Below, piece by piece: positions 12,020 to 22,394 of a stretch of DNA of 64,000 nt. This DNA is from Branchiostoma floridae (lineage: Eukaryota; Chordata; Leptocardii; Amphioxiformes; Branchiostomatidae): contig NC_049983.1 in assembly GCF_000003815.2 (NCBI RefSeq), positions 6,468,022-6,532,021 of the forward strand, written 5' to 3'. Position 1 is the first letter of the stretch; every line of letters starts with the position of its first letter. The notes under the pieces were generated by a model, which saw only the letters and a program-made list of their open reading frames with translations, had not been told where the DNA came from and searched no databases. A program made the position numbers and the translations under genes.

Positions 12020-12301
12020 TATCATGCCGATTATATGGACAGTCCCAGACAGACATATAACGACGAACAGGAAAGTAAACGAAGCCCCAATATTGCCTTA
12101 CCAGGATAAAGTAGGCACTTGTTTATTTTAACTCTGGCACTGATGAATGCAATGTGCTAAGAAGCCAGAGTTTAACATCTGTTTAGGGATTCCTCTACCG
12201 CGACAGCTGTTCACACATAATCCCATATATGCACCATTCAACATCTGCTTGGCTATACAATTACTGCAACGCAGACCTGGACCAATATACCGAGAGACAT
12301 A

Positions 12302-12478
12302 NNNNNNNNNNNNNNNNNNNNNNNNNNNNNNNNNNNNNNNNNNNNNNNNNNNNNNNNNNNNNNNNNNNNNNNNNNNNNNNNNNNNNNNNNNNNNNNNNNN
12401 NNNNNNNNNNNNNNNNNNNNNNNNNNNNNNNNNNNNNNNNNNNNNNNNNNNNNNNNNNNNNNNNNNNNNNNNNNNNNN
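12302..12478. other. Assembly gap (177 N)
   Basis: Run of N between repeat fragments. Confidence 0.99.
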
Positions 12479-12481
12479 AAA

Positions 12482-12640
12482 GATTGAACTGAAGTCACAA
12501 CTAGCTAACCGGAAAAAACAGGTTCAAGCTTCGAGGTTACCCTCCGGTCACAGAGTAACAAGGCCAGAAGCCTATTCTTAAATATTGAACTGAAGTCACA
12601 ACCAGCTGACCGGAAAAAACAGGTCCAAGCTTCGAGGTAT
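12482..12640 (+). repeat. Direct repeat of about 55 bp, spacing 104 bp
   Basis: ATTGAACTGAAGTCACAAC and the following CCGGAAAAAACAGGT..CAAGCTTCGAGGT occur at 12482 and again at 12586 with few changes. The word between them, TTACCCTCCGGTCACAGAGT, recurs in reverse near 22838-22863, so this is part of a dispersed family. Confidence 0.6.
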
Positions 12641-13733
12641 ATTCACAGAACTCAAACGCTTTTATCAAAGACTTTAAGATACGTAAATTCAATCCTGTTG
12701 ACACATGAGAGAAGAATGTAGTTGAAAATGTCAGACTTGAAAGGACAGGAAAAGGGAAAACCACGCGTTCCGATTTTCAATTGTTACACGTTAGAAAACG
12801 TAGCGTATCGACGTCATTTTTGGTTCCAAAAGTACTGGCGGTATTGTGCCGAACAAATACATGACGTAAGTCGTACTGTTCAAGAGCCTCTCGCATTATG
12901 TGATAGTCTTGGAAACGACTAAGCAAACTATACACAAAACGTACACACAAACAAAGCAATATTTTATGTTACCACAATGCCACATCCTTATATCAATAGA
13001 ATTAGAAGAAAGGATGGCAAAATAATAAACACTTTGATTTGCAGTTCAACACGAGAGAACCTTTGTCGACATTTATCCGTTCCAAAGTCAAGTGTTTCCA
13101 CACGTCTTGAAAGGTCAGAGGTCATCAGGATGACAGGTAGCCCTATTTTTCAGGGATAAAATCTTGTCACCAATCCACTGAAATCTCACTATTTAATTGC
13201 CAATCTTCATACCTAACAGTATCTAAGGTAATACTTAGATACTTGGGAATAACTTGTTGTACCGATTTTCCCTCACTTATGTGTTCCAACTGTTATATTG
13301 TTATATAGTCTGAGTCTGTTGTCTCCACCATTGTTTAACCATAGTGGGGAGGGCATGCCTGCTTTATGACCTCTTACCTCTCCCGATATTGCTCGTACAT
13401 CTGACCGTACTGTAGCTTGCTATAATGTAATGTGTATTTTAATTAAGCTCAATAGACTTGTCAATTTTAGTGTCATATTAGCTCCCTATGCCCAATGTTG
13501 CTATATTAGTGTTGGATTGAGTGCTCTCTTGCATCAGACTAGGTGCAGACATGTCCCCATGATTTGATTCGTGAAACGTGCCTGTGCAGTTTCTGGTACA
13601 ACCCTTGATATATTTCTCGTACTCAGCAGCAATTTAGCTCTTGGCGTATTAGTATTGTATGTATTGTATGTACTGATTTTAGTATAGTCGAATTGTCATA
13701 TAATTTAATGGCAGTGAATGGGATTTTTTTTGT
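12641..13733. other. No gene seen
   Basis: AT-rich sequence with only short frames (up to about 66 codons) that show no recognisable protein pattern. No repeat was recognised inside it. Confidence 0.4.
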
Positions 13734-13841
13734 TATGCCAATGCCATATTGATATGTAAATCTCTCAGCTATGGCAATGTCATATTGATATGTAAATCTC
13801 TCAGCTATGCCAATTTCATATTGATATGTAAATCTCTCAGC
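13734..13841 (+). repeat. Tandem repeat, 3 copies of 36 bp
   Basis: Copies at 13734, 13770 and 13806 share CATATTGATATGTAAATCTC and end TCTCAGC. They differ only in the first 12 bases (TATGCCAATGCC, TATGGCAATGTC, TATGCCAATTTC). Minisatellite-like. Confidence 0.85.
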
Positions 13842-13904
13842 AGTCCCAATACCTACCAGTGATTACTCACTCTGCTTAATCAGGTTAACCAGTATGTTCC
13901 AAGT

Positions 13905-14165
13905 AATAGATAGATCATGGGAGTGGCCTGACTATGTGGATTTGGTACTGCTCCGCCCACCCGTATTGCNNNNNNNNNNNNNNNNNNNNNNNNNNNNNNN
14001 NNNNNNNNNNNNNNNNNNNNNNNNNNNNNNNNNNNNNNNNNNNNNNNNNNNNNNNNNNNNNNNNNNNNNAACCCCCAAGATTCGGTCGCACCCAGTGTAT
14101 TAAATCCACATAGTCAGGACACTACCAGGATCTATCTGACTTAGAACATGGCCATCTTTCCGAAG
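13905..14165. repeat. Inverted repeat around a 100-N gap
   Basis: GATAGATCATGGGAGTGGCC...ACTATGTGGATTT at the left is mirrored by AAATCCACATAGTCAGGACA...GATCTATC at the right. The right side continues into TTAGAACATGGCCATCTTTC, the reverse of the tandem units upstream of the LINE at 15263-15386. The gap at 13970-14069 is exactly 100 N, a usual placeholder for unknown size. Confidence 0.6.
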
Positions 14166-14169
14166 CAAA

Positions 14170-15117
14170 AGACACTTTTTTAGTCATTAGAAACATGCAG
14201 TTTGTTTTCCTAGCAAGCGAACAGACAGGCTATATTCTTCTCCTATTTCCCATTCATGACCCTGGTGATGGCGCCTCACACCTTTCCTCATGAGGCTTGT
14301 GTGAAATTCATGTCTGGTTTTACAACACTTTTTTGCACCACAATGCCATTGTTCTGTGGGTGTATGTCAGATCAATCCCAGTTCCCAACCTGACCTCAAA
14401 TGAGCAGGACGTGGCATGTCTTGGAGGCCCATTTTCTCGAGTATGTTCAGCCGTTTTCACAGTATGTTCAGGCGAGTTCCGTACACAGCCCGACACGTCT
14501 GAGTTCCAGTTCGAGCTGGTGTAAAACGTTTTGCTGCAGCATGGTGGCATCTCTGCCGAACTGTTCTGTAGTTTTGATCCTGACCAGTTCTTGCCAGACA
14601 GACCGGCCGACGTCGCTGCCTCCTCCCCCATTTCATTCGCCCTGCTGGAGCAACTGTTCTGACGAGCTGTCCTGTTCCCAGTTTGACCCGTTCCTGGTAG
14701 ACCACATCATGCATTATCTTCCTGCATTTTTAGTTTGTTTCTCGTTTATGGAAGTATTGATCGTTTTGATCAATTTAACTCACATGTTTTTATGTAGCAT
14801 CTCTACTAGTTTTTCTTTACCATCTTGGAGCCTGTTCCCTAGCTTGATGTATCCAAGGAGGTTATATTTTTCATGTCTTTGAAAGTTTGATCAAGGAGCT
14901 TTTATCATAAAAGCTCCTTGGTTTGATGCAACGCTGTTTGTACATTTTCTTGTTACAAGAAACTCTTTATTATTGTCTTGTTCGTTTTCTGACTTTCTTT
15001 CATGATCGTAAGAATTTCCTTTGTTTATGTTATGAATAAAGATGTTCAGTAACATAGGTTGATTTGCTGTTTCCCTTTTTGTTGATTCTTTAATTGCTTT
15101 TATTTGCATGAGAAAGG
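14170..15117. other. Gene-free interval, possibly LINE 5' leader
   Basis: A 160-codon frame (14400-14882) and overlapping minus-strand frames exist here, but none shows a protein pattern I recognise. A short hairpin TCAAGGAGCTTTTATC / AAAAGCTCCTTG lies at 14891-14922. The stretch may belong to the leader of the LINE downstream. Confidence 0.3.
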
Positions 15118-15386
15118 TGGGCGTCTCCAACTTAGTCAATTTATTCGTTGGTTGGTACACCCCTACCCCAAGGGAGACCATTCAGTTGAATGGTGGTCGT
15201 CTCCAACTTAGTCAATTTATTCGTTACTTAGTACACCCCTACCCCTAGGGACACCATACTATGTGGATATAGTCACAAGAAATACTCGCTCCTGATTGGC
15301 TGAGGAAAGATGGCCATGTTCTAAGTGGATATAGTCACAAGAAATACTCGCTCCTGATTGGCTAAGGAAAGATGGCCATGTTCTAA
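15118..15386 (+). promoter_or_regulatory. Two pairs of tandem duplications upstream of LINE ORF
   Basis: The first pair (about 15118-15180 and 15193-15255) shares CGTCTCCAACTTAGTCAATT. The second pair (15263-15324 and 15325-15386) has an exact 62-bp period and shares GTGGATATAGTCACAAGAAA. Each 62-bp unit contains GATTGGCT (an inverted CCAAT box) and AAGATGGCC (YY1-like). Arrays like this just before a LINE ORF resemble the promoter monomers of some LINEs; the promoter role is inference. Confidence 0.5.
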
Positions 15387-15416
15387 GGTGTGATTGCCGT
15401 TGTACTTACAACAGTC

Positions 15417-18269
15417 ATGTTTACAATTGGTAGCTCAAATGTCCGTAGCTTGAATCCACACACGGCCTCTGGTCACTATAAGACCTCAGAACTCGAAGAG
15501 ATTCTCCGTACCAACAAAATCTCTGTAATGGGCATCACTGAAACATGGCTACACCATGGTATTCTCCCCAACGACATCAACATCCCAGGGTATAGCACAA
15601 TACACCGTAAGGACAGACAGGGCAAAACAGGAGGAGGCGTCGCCATCCTCATTAGTGACACTCTACCCAGTAAACGTAGAGTTGACTTAGAAACGCGTAC
15701 GTGTGATTCTAACTGGGAAGACGTATGGGTCGAGGTCACTGTGGCGGGCAACAAAGTTCTTGTCTCATGTGTCTACAGACCACCAGTTGCCCCGGATAGC
15801 TTCTTTGACCAGTTCGAAACCTCCATCTCTAAAGTTGCTACGGAAAAAGGCACTATAATTGTTATTACCGGGGACTTTAATTGTCACCATACGGACTGGG
15901 GTGATACATCAACTGACAATAATGCACTTAACCTTGTAGACATCATAGAGAGGTACGGCCTGTACCAGTGTCAACACCAGCCAACCCGATGTACCCCTAC
16001 ATGCCAAAGTACACTTGACCTCATGATACTGTCTGACCCGTCTAGAATCGACGACATGTCTACCCTAGCACCTGTCGGAAATTCTGATCATGCTGTTATA
16101 ACTTGTAGACTTAACCTATCTATTCCTACTGTGCACCCTACTAGAAAACATGTTTGGTACTATAACCGTGCGGATTTTGATGTATTTAGGTCTGAACTAA
16201 GTAAGATCAATTGGAATTCATGTATGCATGGCTCTATTGATGAGAGATGGAATAGCTGGAAGGCTAAGTTCTTAAATGTTGCAAAAAACACCATCCCCAG
16301 CAAGAACATCAAGGCTACAGCTCCACGTAAACCCTGGGTAACCTCTGAATTACTGGAGGCTATCCAACACAAAACCGAACTGTACAAAACTTTTAAGTCT
16401 TCGCCATCCAATGAAAATTGGAATAGTTACACAAAGGCCAAAAACCGCCTGACTAAAGACCTTCGCCAAGCCGAGGCTGGATACTACGCTGCCGTTAGCG
16501 AGAGACTGAAAACTGCTGAAGGTGCTCGTCAGTTCTGGTCTGTTCTCAAACAGGCAACTGGGAAGGGCAAGTCTGCAATCCCGGCTCTCTCTGCGAACGG
16601 CTCAGTGGTGGCTAAGGACAAGGACAAGGCTGAACTGCTAAACGACATCTTCGTCAACGTTACAAGTGAAGCAACCCACCCTGACTGTACCAGACGACTT
16701 CCTCGGTTCACCAATAAAGAACTAAACACAATCGTAGTGTCGGTGGAGGAAGTCCAACGCACCCTACAAACACTCCAGTCCAACAAGGCCCCTGGTCCTG
16801 ACGGGATTTCAAACAGACTGCTTAAGGAGGCAGCACCTATCATCTGCGCCTCCCTGTGCGAACTGTTTAATTTTTCCTTGTCAACCGGCCAGTTCCCTTT
16901 AGAGTGGAAAAGGTGCAACATCTCACCGGTCTACAAGAAGGGTGATCGCACTAATCCCTCCAACTACCGGCCCATCGCCTTACTTTCTACAGTTCCCAAG
17001 GTCTTGGAGAGACTTGTTCATAATCACTTGTACGCTTACCTTATGAACAACAACCTGATTAACGTCAACCAGTCAGGCTTCAAGAAAGGAGACGGAACAG
17101 TACTGCAGCTCATGCGGCTTGTTGACGAATGGGCCAAGTCCATTGACGATCCCAACATTGCCTGCACTGCCGCTGTCTTCCTGGATGTCCGTCGAGCATT
17201 CGACACCGTGTGGCACGATGGTCTCACCTACAAGCTCTCCCGTTACGGTGTTAAGGGAGCCCTCAACATGTGGGTTGCAGACTACCTCACGGGCCGACAA
17301 CAACGAGTTGTGATTAACGGCGTGGCGTCCTCCTGGGGGCACACTAAGGCAGGAGTCCCACAAGGAAGTATCCTAGGACCGCTCCTATTCCTTGTGTACA
17401 TTAATGACATCAAAGACCTACCTTGTTCCTCAAACATCAATTGCTTCGCTGACGACACGTCGCTTTCCAAGTCCGGACCGACAGCTCAGAAAGTGGCCAG
17501 CACAACAAACACTGACCTTCAACATGTCTCCACCTGGTTCGTTGACTGGGGCCTTGAGCTCCATCCGGACAAGTGCAAGGTCATGTGTATAAAGTCCCCT
17601 CGAAGTAAAGTACAGCTACCTACAATCTACATAGCTGGACAGATAGTTGAACAAGTGCCGTTCTATACTCACCTGGGCACCACCATCCACCAGACCTTAC
17701 GTTGGACTGAACACGTCCAGACTACATCTAACAAGGCCAGGAGAACTCTGGGATTCCTGTGGAAACTCAGAGGCAAGCTATCCCGGGAGGCACTAGAGAT
17801 GGCGTACAACACGATGGTTCGACCAAAACTGGAGTACGCCTCTGTACTGCTAGGGGACCTGGCTTCTTCATCCAGCAAGATGTTGGAGCGAGTTCACTAC
17901 CAAGCCGCCTGCCTTGTCACCGGGGCCGCTAGACGAACACCATCAAGCGTCGTCATGCAAGAACTTGGATGGGACAGCCTAGCAACTAGAAGACATTCCC
18001 AGTCCATGGTTCTCATGTATAAACTGGTGAATGGCTTAGTCCCTCCTCACCTGCAACCGCTGATACCCACCACAAGAGGCGAGCACAGAACCACACGCCT
18101 ACGGCTTCGCAACTCTACCCATCTCCACATACCACGCTGCAGGACCCAGACTTACCAGTCAAGCTTCATTCCGCACGCTTCCCGCCTCTGGAACGATCTT
18201 CCCCAGGCAATAAAGCAAGCTGGTAGTCTCAGATTGTTTAAACGAAGACTGGCAAACTGGACTGACTGA
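15417..18269 (+). CDS. LINE (CR1/Jockey-type) endonuclease-reverse transcriptase polyprotein
   Basis: An intact 950-codon frame from the first ATG; the open frame begins 9 codons earlier without ATG. Residues about 1-230 form an AP-type endonuclease: start SSNVRSL, ITETWL with the metal-binding Glu, GDFNCHHTDWG, and the late GNSDH catalytic motif near residue 224. The reverse transcriptase follows: NKAPGPDGI, NYRPIALLSTV, FLDVRRAFDTVWHDGL near 588, GVPQGSILGPLLFLVYINDI, and the active-site FADDTS near 677. No RNase H or gag-like ORF1 was found. The family makes non-LTR retrotransposons that copy themselves by target-primed reverse transcription. No internal stop or frameshift is visible, so this copy could be young. 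The clade call (CR1/Jockey group) rests on motif style and was not tested by phylogeny. Confidence 0.93.
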   Translation: MFTIGSSNVRSLNPHTASGHYKTSELEEILRTNKISVMGITETWLHHGILPNDINIPGYSTIHRKDRQGKTGGGVAILISDTLPSKRRVDLETRTCDSNWEDVWVEVTVAGNKVLVSCVYRPPVAPDSFFDQFETSISKVATEKGTIIVITGDFNCHHTDWGDTSTDNNALNLVDIIERYGLYQCQHQPTRCTPTCQSTLDLMILSDPSRIDDMSTLAPVGNSDHAVITCRLNLSIPTVHPTRKHVWYYNRADFDVFRSELSKINWNSCMHGSIDERWNSWKAKFLNVAKNTIPSKNIKATAPRKPWVTSELLEAIQHKTELYKTFKSSPSNENWNSYTKAKNRLTKDLRQAEAGYYAAVSERLKTAEGARQFWSVLKQATGKGKSAIPALSANGSVVAKDKDKAELLNDIFVNVTSEATHPDCTRRLPRFTNKELNTIVVSVEEVQRTLQTLQSNKAPGPDGISNRLLKEAAPIICASLCELFNFSLSTGQFPLEWKRCNISPVYKKGDRTNPSNYRPIALLSTVPKVLERLVHNHLYAYLMNNNLINVNQSGFKKGDGTVLQLMRLVDEWAKSIDDPNIACTAAVFLDVRRAFDTVWHDGLTYKLSRYGVKGALNMWVADYLTGRQQRVVINGVASSWGHTKAGVPQGSILGPLLFLVYINDIKDLPCSSNINCFADDTSLSKSGPTAQKVASTTNTDLQHVSTWFVDWGLELHPDKCKVMCIKSPRSKVQLPTIYIAGQIVEQVPFYTHLGTTIHQTLRWTEHVQTTSNKARRTLGFLWKLRGKLSREALEMAYNTMVRPKLEYASVLLGDLASSSSKMLERVHYQAACLVTGAARRTPSSVVMQELGWDSLATRRHSQSMVLMYKLVNGLVPPHLQPLIPTTRGEHRTTRLRLRNSTHLHIPRCRTQTYQSSFIPHASRLWNDLPQAIKQAGSLRLFKRRLANWTD

Positions 18270-18450
18270 TTGTTACCCAGATTTATAGATTGTATTGTAA
18301 TTTTAAATTGTATGCAATGATTGTACAGTATTTCAACAATTGTACAAATTGATATGTATGTATGTATTCATGTGTGGGCCACGACACCAGCATATCGCTG
18401 CCTGTGTCCCACGTGTATTGTATTGTTTGCAATTCCAATAAATCAATCAG
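18270..18450 (+). other. LINE 3' untranslated tail
   Basis: Follows the LINE stop codon and ends around AATAAATCAATCAG without a long poly(A) tract. GTATGTATGTATT microrepeats lie inside. The exact end is unknown because no target-site duplication was identified. Confidence 0.5.
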
Positions 18451-18909
18451 TCATTTCCACAAATGGAGTGGCTGGTTGATATGTTAGAAAAAAGTTAGAA
18501 AACCAAAACAAAACATGATATTATTCCGTCACAATAATATTTTGGAACGATTCTATATCTACTACGGCTACGTGTAAGTCAACACACTACTTAGTACTTT
18601 CCTGTGCTGAAATAACTCAAACAAATCTTTGTATCGGTGGACGTGGGGACTTGAAACCTTGCTGGTGAGTTTCTCTTACAATCAAGTAAAGAAGATATGT
18701 CATGTATTATTTTCTAATGATCGAGTGATAACGTTAGAGTTCATTACTTTATTTTAGAGGTCGCCGAAAGGTTCCAAAACATGGAAAGATAGAATATCTT
18801 TGTTTGCATAGCATTATACGCTTTGTATGAACTATCACGCTTGTTCAAATTAAGAACTCAATATATGTTGATTTATCAATCTTATGTGCTTCATTATGTT
18901 ATCACGATT

Positions 18910-19200
18910 ATGTAAATGTGCTAGCGACCCCAGGAAGGAACCCTGAGGAACGCTCAGTGCTCAGTGGAACTTAGGTTAGTAAGTTCCATAACTGTTTCTG
19001 TAGCAAAGTATATTTCTACAGGGTAAGTTGCTAGCGCTTCCCCTTTAACTTACTTGAGGCACCAGGACCAAAATTTTACTTCCCTCCCAAAAGACTGGTG
19101 CAGCCCCAACCGAAATGCCATTCCCAGGATTTGAACTTGAGTCTCCCAGTTATCAACCAATTGGAACACAACTACGCGCACCCAACTACGCTGGGAATAG
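18910..19200 (-). mobile_element. tRNA-derived SINE, reverse orientation
   Basis: Read on the minus strand it carries a box-B-like GTTCAAATCCTGGGAATG preceded by CTGGGAGACTCAA, then AGCGCTAGCAACTTACCC and further body. Box B marks an RNA polymerase III promoter of tRNA origin. The spacer 18451-18909 and the stretch 19200-19375 show no gene. Confidence 0.5.
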
Positions 19201-19375
19201 TTATTCAACTATAGGGAGCTCGAGAATAATTGGCAGCGTAGGTTGGGCAGTATAAGGTGACATTTGCCCCCGTATTAACAAGGGAGAAATGTGTCCCTTG
19301 ATCCCACGGACTGACTCCTGGCCAATTATTCACCCTATTTTGCCGTATTGAGGCACTGACACCGTATCCATGAGG

Positions 19376-19647
19376 CCAAGTTGATTTGGTTATATAGATT
19401 CTTTAATTTTTTGTTCTTTCACATCACTTCTTTGACTTCGGGACTGTTTGTGGCATTCAATCACATTACCAGCCATTTTTCGATATCTTGTTTTTGTGGT
19501 TGACGATGTATATATTTGCCCACATTTTGAAGCTGCTTCGTACGATTAACAACATATATAGTTGACAGCATTTTGGGGGAAACGGCCAAAAATTGATGCT
19601 CGTGCGGATGTCATCACTATGATATAATCAAATCAACATTCAGAAAG
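19376..19647. mobile_element. MITE family B (GGCCATGTTGATTTGATTATATGG) diverged copy
   Basis: Left end GGCCAAGTTGATTTGGTTAT and right end ATAATCAAATCAACATTC are mirrored. Cleaner copies are at 26511-26748, 26912-27239 and 48425-48793, and a right-end-only fragment is at 23585-23651. Inside, a TTCTTTAATTTTTTGTTCTTTCAC-like stretch is also shared with 23405. Non-coding. Confidence 0.6.
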
Positions 19648-19965
19648 GCCTAGCGTAGATCACTGGAGTGTAGTGCATCTAAAAGTCAGTTACTCAGATG
19701 ATCGGTTCTCCAAAATGATCGCTTTTTTAAACCGCAGTTATCGTTGAATCATAGTTTTATCTGATTTTCCCCTGCAAATGGACCTGATTAGAATGTCATG
19801 CGGTTGAATTTGGACTCCCACTGTACTGTCATATCTCTAGGTATGTGGATTTCCTTTGCTTCAAAAAATGAATATATAACGTTACATCATACCTAAAGCG
19901 CCGAATATAAATTCATTCCAAGCCCTACCCTTAGTACAATCAAAGACCACTTGGTAACGTGGCTG

Positions 19966-20150
19966 AATTTGTTAACTCCGTACATCGTACATCGTACACC
20001 AACCCTGCCTACCTGTACGAAGTTAGATTTGTTAAGTTCGTACATCGTACATCGTACACCAACCCTGCCTACCTGTACGAAGTTAGATTTGTTATCTTCG
20101 TACATCGTACATCGTACACCATCCCTGCCTACTTGTATGAAGTTAGATGA
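19966..20150 (+). repeat. Tandem repeat, 3 copies of 60 bp
   Basis: Copies begin at 19981, 20041 and 20101 with an exact 60-bp period, each starting TACATCGTACATCGTACACC and containing CTGTACGAAGTTAGAT. Because 60 is a multiple of three, both strands appear open as a 20-residue protein repeat; that is a by-product, not evidence of a gene. CTTCGTACAA words continue to 20246. Confidence 0.9.
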
Positions 20151-20246
20151 CGTCACCTAAAACTTCCGAAGTTTACCGATTACGGTCTATATCTACCTTT
20201 AACTTCGTACAAGTTCGTACAACTTCGTACAAACTAACTTCGTACA

Positions 20247-20752
20247 TTTACCCCATTCCTGGACATACCTCTGAATTTGAAGGTATTGGACGCTAACGGT
20301 TTCCAGATAAAACGGCAGTACGAATTTTTGTTGCAAGGAAACTCCTATCGTTTGGTAATTGTTGGTTACTAGTCGGACGATAGGAAGCTTATTACGCAAC
20401 ACGCTTTCTATGATGATTGCGTACTTTTCGGAACCGAACGTGGCTCCCATGAATGCATATAAAGGGACTGGCCCGTTTTAAATCAATTGTTCGACTCAAA
20501 AGTTACAGCATTCTCTAAAGATTGTACCCAAGTATGTAACGTTAAATGATTACTTCGGCTATCTTCATACCAAACGTTAAGCCCATCTTGAGTTATTGAA
20601 AATTTGAAATATGGCCCCAGTAGCATCCAGAGGGGCCAAACTTACAACACTTTACTCTCTTTCCGAAGAGGTATACAACGGTAAACGTTACCTCTATAAA
20701 AGCACGACCATACATATAAGCATGTTCAGAACACAGACATATTTCTGCAATA
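20247..20752. other. Gene-free interval with a TATA-like motif
   Basis: No gene seen. TATAAA occurs at 20458-20463 in GCATATAAAGGG, a context that could serve as a core promoter, but no linked exon was identified. Confidence 0.2.
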
Positions 20753-20910
20753 CCTTAGAATGCCTTAGAAAGCCACTAGGAGCCCTAACCCATTATTGAA
20801 CTTGACCATCATTTTCTCGACCCCCACACACCTACCAAATATCATCAGAATCAAAAGCTGAGAGTCCCGAGTTGTGCTGTTCACAGGCACACATAACAGA
20901 CAGACGGCAC
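20753..20910 (-). repeat. Dispersed repeat family A, reverse copy
   Basis: Read in reverse it gives the GGTAGGTGTGTGGGGGTCGA and GGGCTCCTAGTGGCTTTCTA blocks seen at 1888, followed by the CAGACAGAC-type end that other reverse copies share. Non-coding. Confidence 0.55.
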
Positions 20911-21128
20911 CAAAAACATAGCAATCTTGGCGAAGATAATAATAAGAGCGGTGTACCAGAAACTCGTCCATCCATATCCATACCATGCTCCTATACTTAA
21001 CGGCCTTTCCCCTGTCATCTTTTGATCGGCTAAGCAATAAGTCGCCGGTCGGCTTGGGGCGCTCGCACATTCATAACAACCAATGGTGTGCTGAGAACAT
21101 GTGCACAACACAGAAACAACACCATCGC

Positions 21129-21142
21129 GTTACCTAGGCAAC
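21129..21142. promoter_or_regulatory. X-box (RFX-type) motif
   Basis: GTTACCTAGGCAAC is a near-palindrome that fits the RFX X-box form GTTRCC-N2-GGYAAC. In animals RFX factors drive ciliary genes through such sites. It lies 248 bp upstream of a strong splice donor at 21390/21391, in a CpG-rich stretch. Confidence 0.45.
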
Positions 21143-21390
21143 CGTGGAACCCGAATCGTTCGAAATTCGGTTCTAGAACCCTGACAGAAAACCGTCGTGT
21201 GTTGCGAGCGTTCGAACGTGAGGTAGATTGTGCTGTAGTGATTGTTAGAGTAAACGTTACCGAAGTAACGTGTTATGTTTTTACATGTTGTTCGGGCAGG
21301 TATATGGTGATGTCCTTGAGCAAGATGATACACAGAAGGATGTACGCAAGACGTCTTCGGTACTGAAGAAGGAGTCTCCTTGAATCGCAG
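21143..21390 (+). other. Possible non-coding first exon
   Basis: The stretch downstream of the X-box ends GAATCGCAG|GTAAGG, a good splice donor. ATGs within it run into stops before the donor, so if real it would be a 5' untranslated exon. It could feed the last exon at 28792 on the same strand, 7.4 kb away, but nothing in the sequence proves the link. Confidence 0.25.
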
Positions 21391-21536
21391 GTAAGGTCTT
21401 AGATGTTGAAACGCACCATATATAATATGGCTGTGTTGACCTCTTATATTGCGGTCTTACAAAAAGCAGACAATCGTAAATTTCGGTCAACGGTCTGAGC
21501 TCAAATCTATGTCAGTAATCAGTAGTACGAGTATAC

Positions 21537-21675
21537 TACTGTAAAATTTGAAATATTCGCGTGGATTTGATTTCACGCTAGGGTTCATGCAGGGTTCTAC
21601 TGTTAATGGGGGAAATGTTTGCATTCTTTTTTAGTTCGCGGCAAAGAGAAAATGATCTAACGCGAATATTTCCCC
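21537..21675. mobile_element. Diverged MITE of the TACTGTAAA family
   Basis: Starts TACTGTAAAATTTGAAATATTCGCG and has a mirrored CGCGAATATTTCC at the right. It lacks a clear terminal match, so it is a degraded relative of the copies at 2974 and 11824. Confidence 0.4.
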
Positions 21676-22199
21676 TTCGTCTAAAGTGCAATCCACATAT
21701 CTAGCACGTGGAAAATTAAGGATCTCAAACATGTAATATTTAGTCGCACCCCGTTGCTACTATACACATTGTGCAAACTGAGAAACATTGTTGAAATCAT
21801 TGCAAAGAAATATTTGAGTAAATCCAACTTGTCGGCTCTTAGAGACCGCCGAACTGTAAGAAATGCACTTTGAATATTTTGATTTGTGATATACCCTGGT
21901 TTTTACTTAATTGTGTGCCACAATCTTCGACGTTAAGAAAGTTCAAATTGAAAGAATGAAAAGGTAGTGCGACTGAAACTGACGTTCATACCGTTGAAAG
22001 AAAGAGACGGCGCGACAAACGGATTTGTTTTCACAAGGGAATTCCCTTTTGATATATACAATCCTAACTGCGGCTATAACGTTAGCCAGTTGCTATATTT
22101 TCTATGTTTTTATGTCTTTTGTCCTACATTTTCACTAGTCATATTTACTTTTAACATTATTCATACCTAGCTTTTGCTAACGACAAAACAGTGTACATA

Positions 22200-22394
22200 C
22201 TAGTTCACTTTTGTTCGTGTGGTAACCTATGTCCGTTTTTCTAACAACAGATTATTGAGGGATATCAAGTTAACGGACGGTGGTTTCAGACTGCAATATT
22301 GTAACGATTGCAATTTGAAGCCACTGTCCGTTGACTTTTAATATCCTTGCAAACGCTGGTTCAAAAAACAACCCCTCTGATAAAGATGAACTAG
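22200..22394. mobile_element. MITE family C (CTAGTTCACCTTTATCCG ends)
   Basis: Left end CTAGTTCACTTTTGTTCGTG and right end AAAGATGAACTAG are mirrored. Inner blocks GATATCAAGTTAACGGACGG and the AGTCCGTTGACTT mirror form a second inverted pair. Better preserved copies lie at 25978-26166 and 31981-32380. Confidence 0.7.

Noticed and set aside
15476-17878. Several minus-strand and alternate-frame ORFs across the LINE
   Set aside because: They are shadows of the reverse transcriptase frame.
19893-20160. Frames with 20-residue internal repeats on both strands
   Set aside because: They arise from a 60-bp tandem repeat; there is no flanking gene structure.
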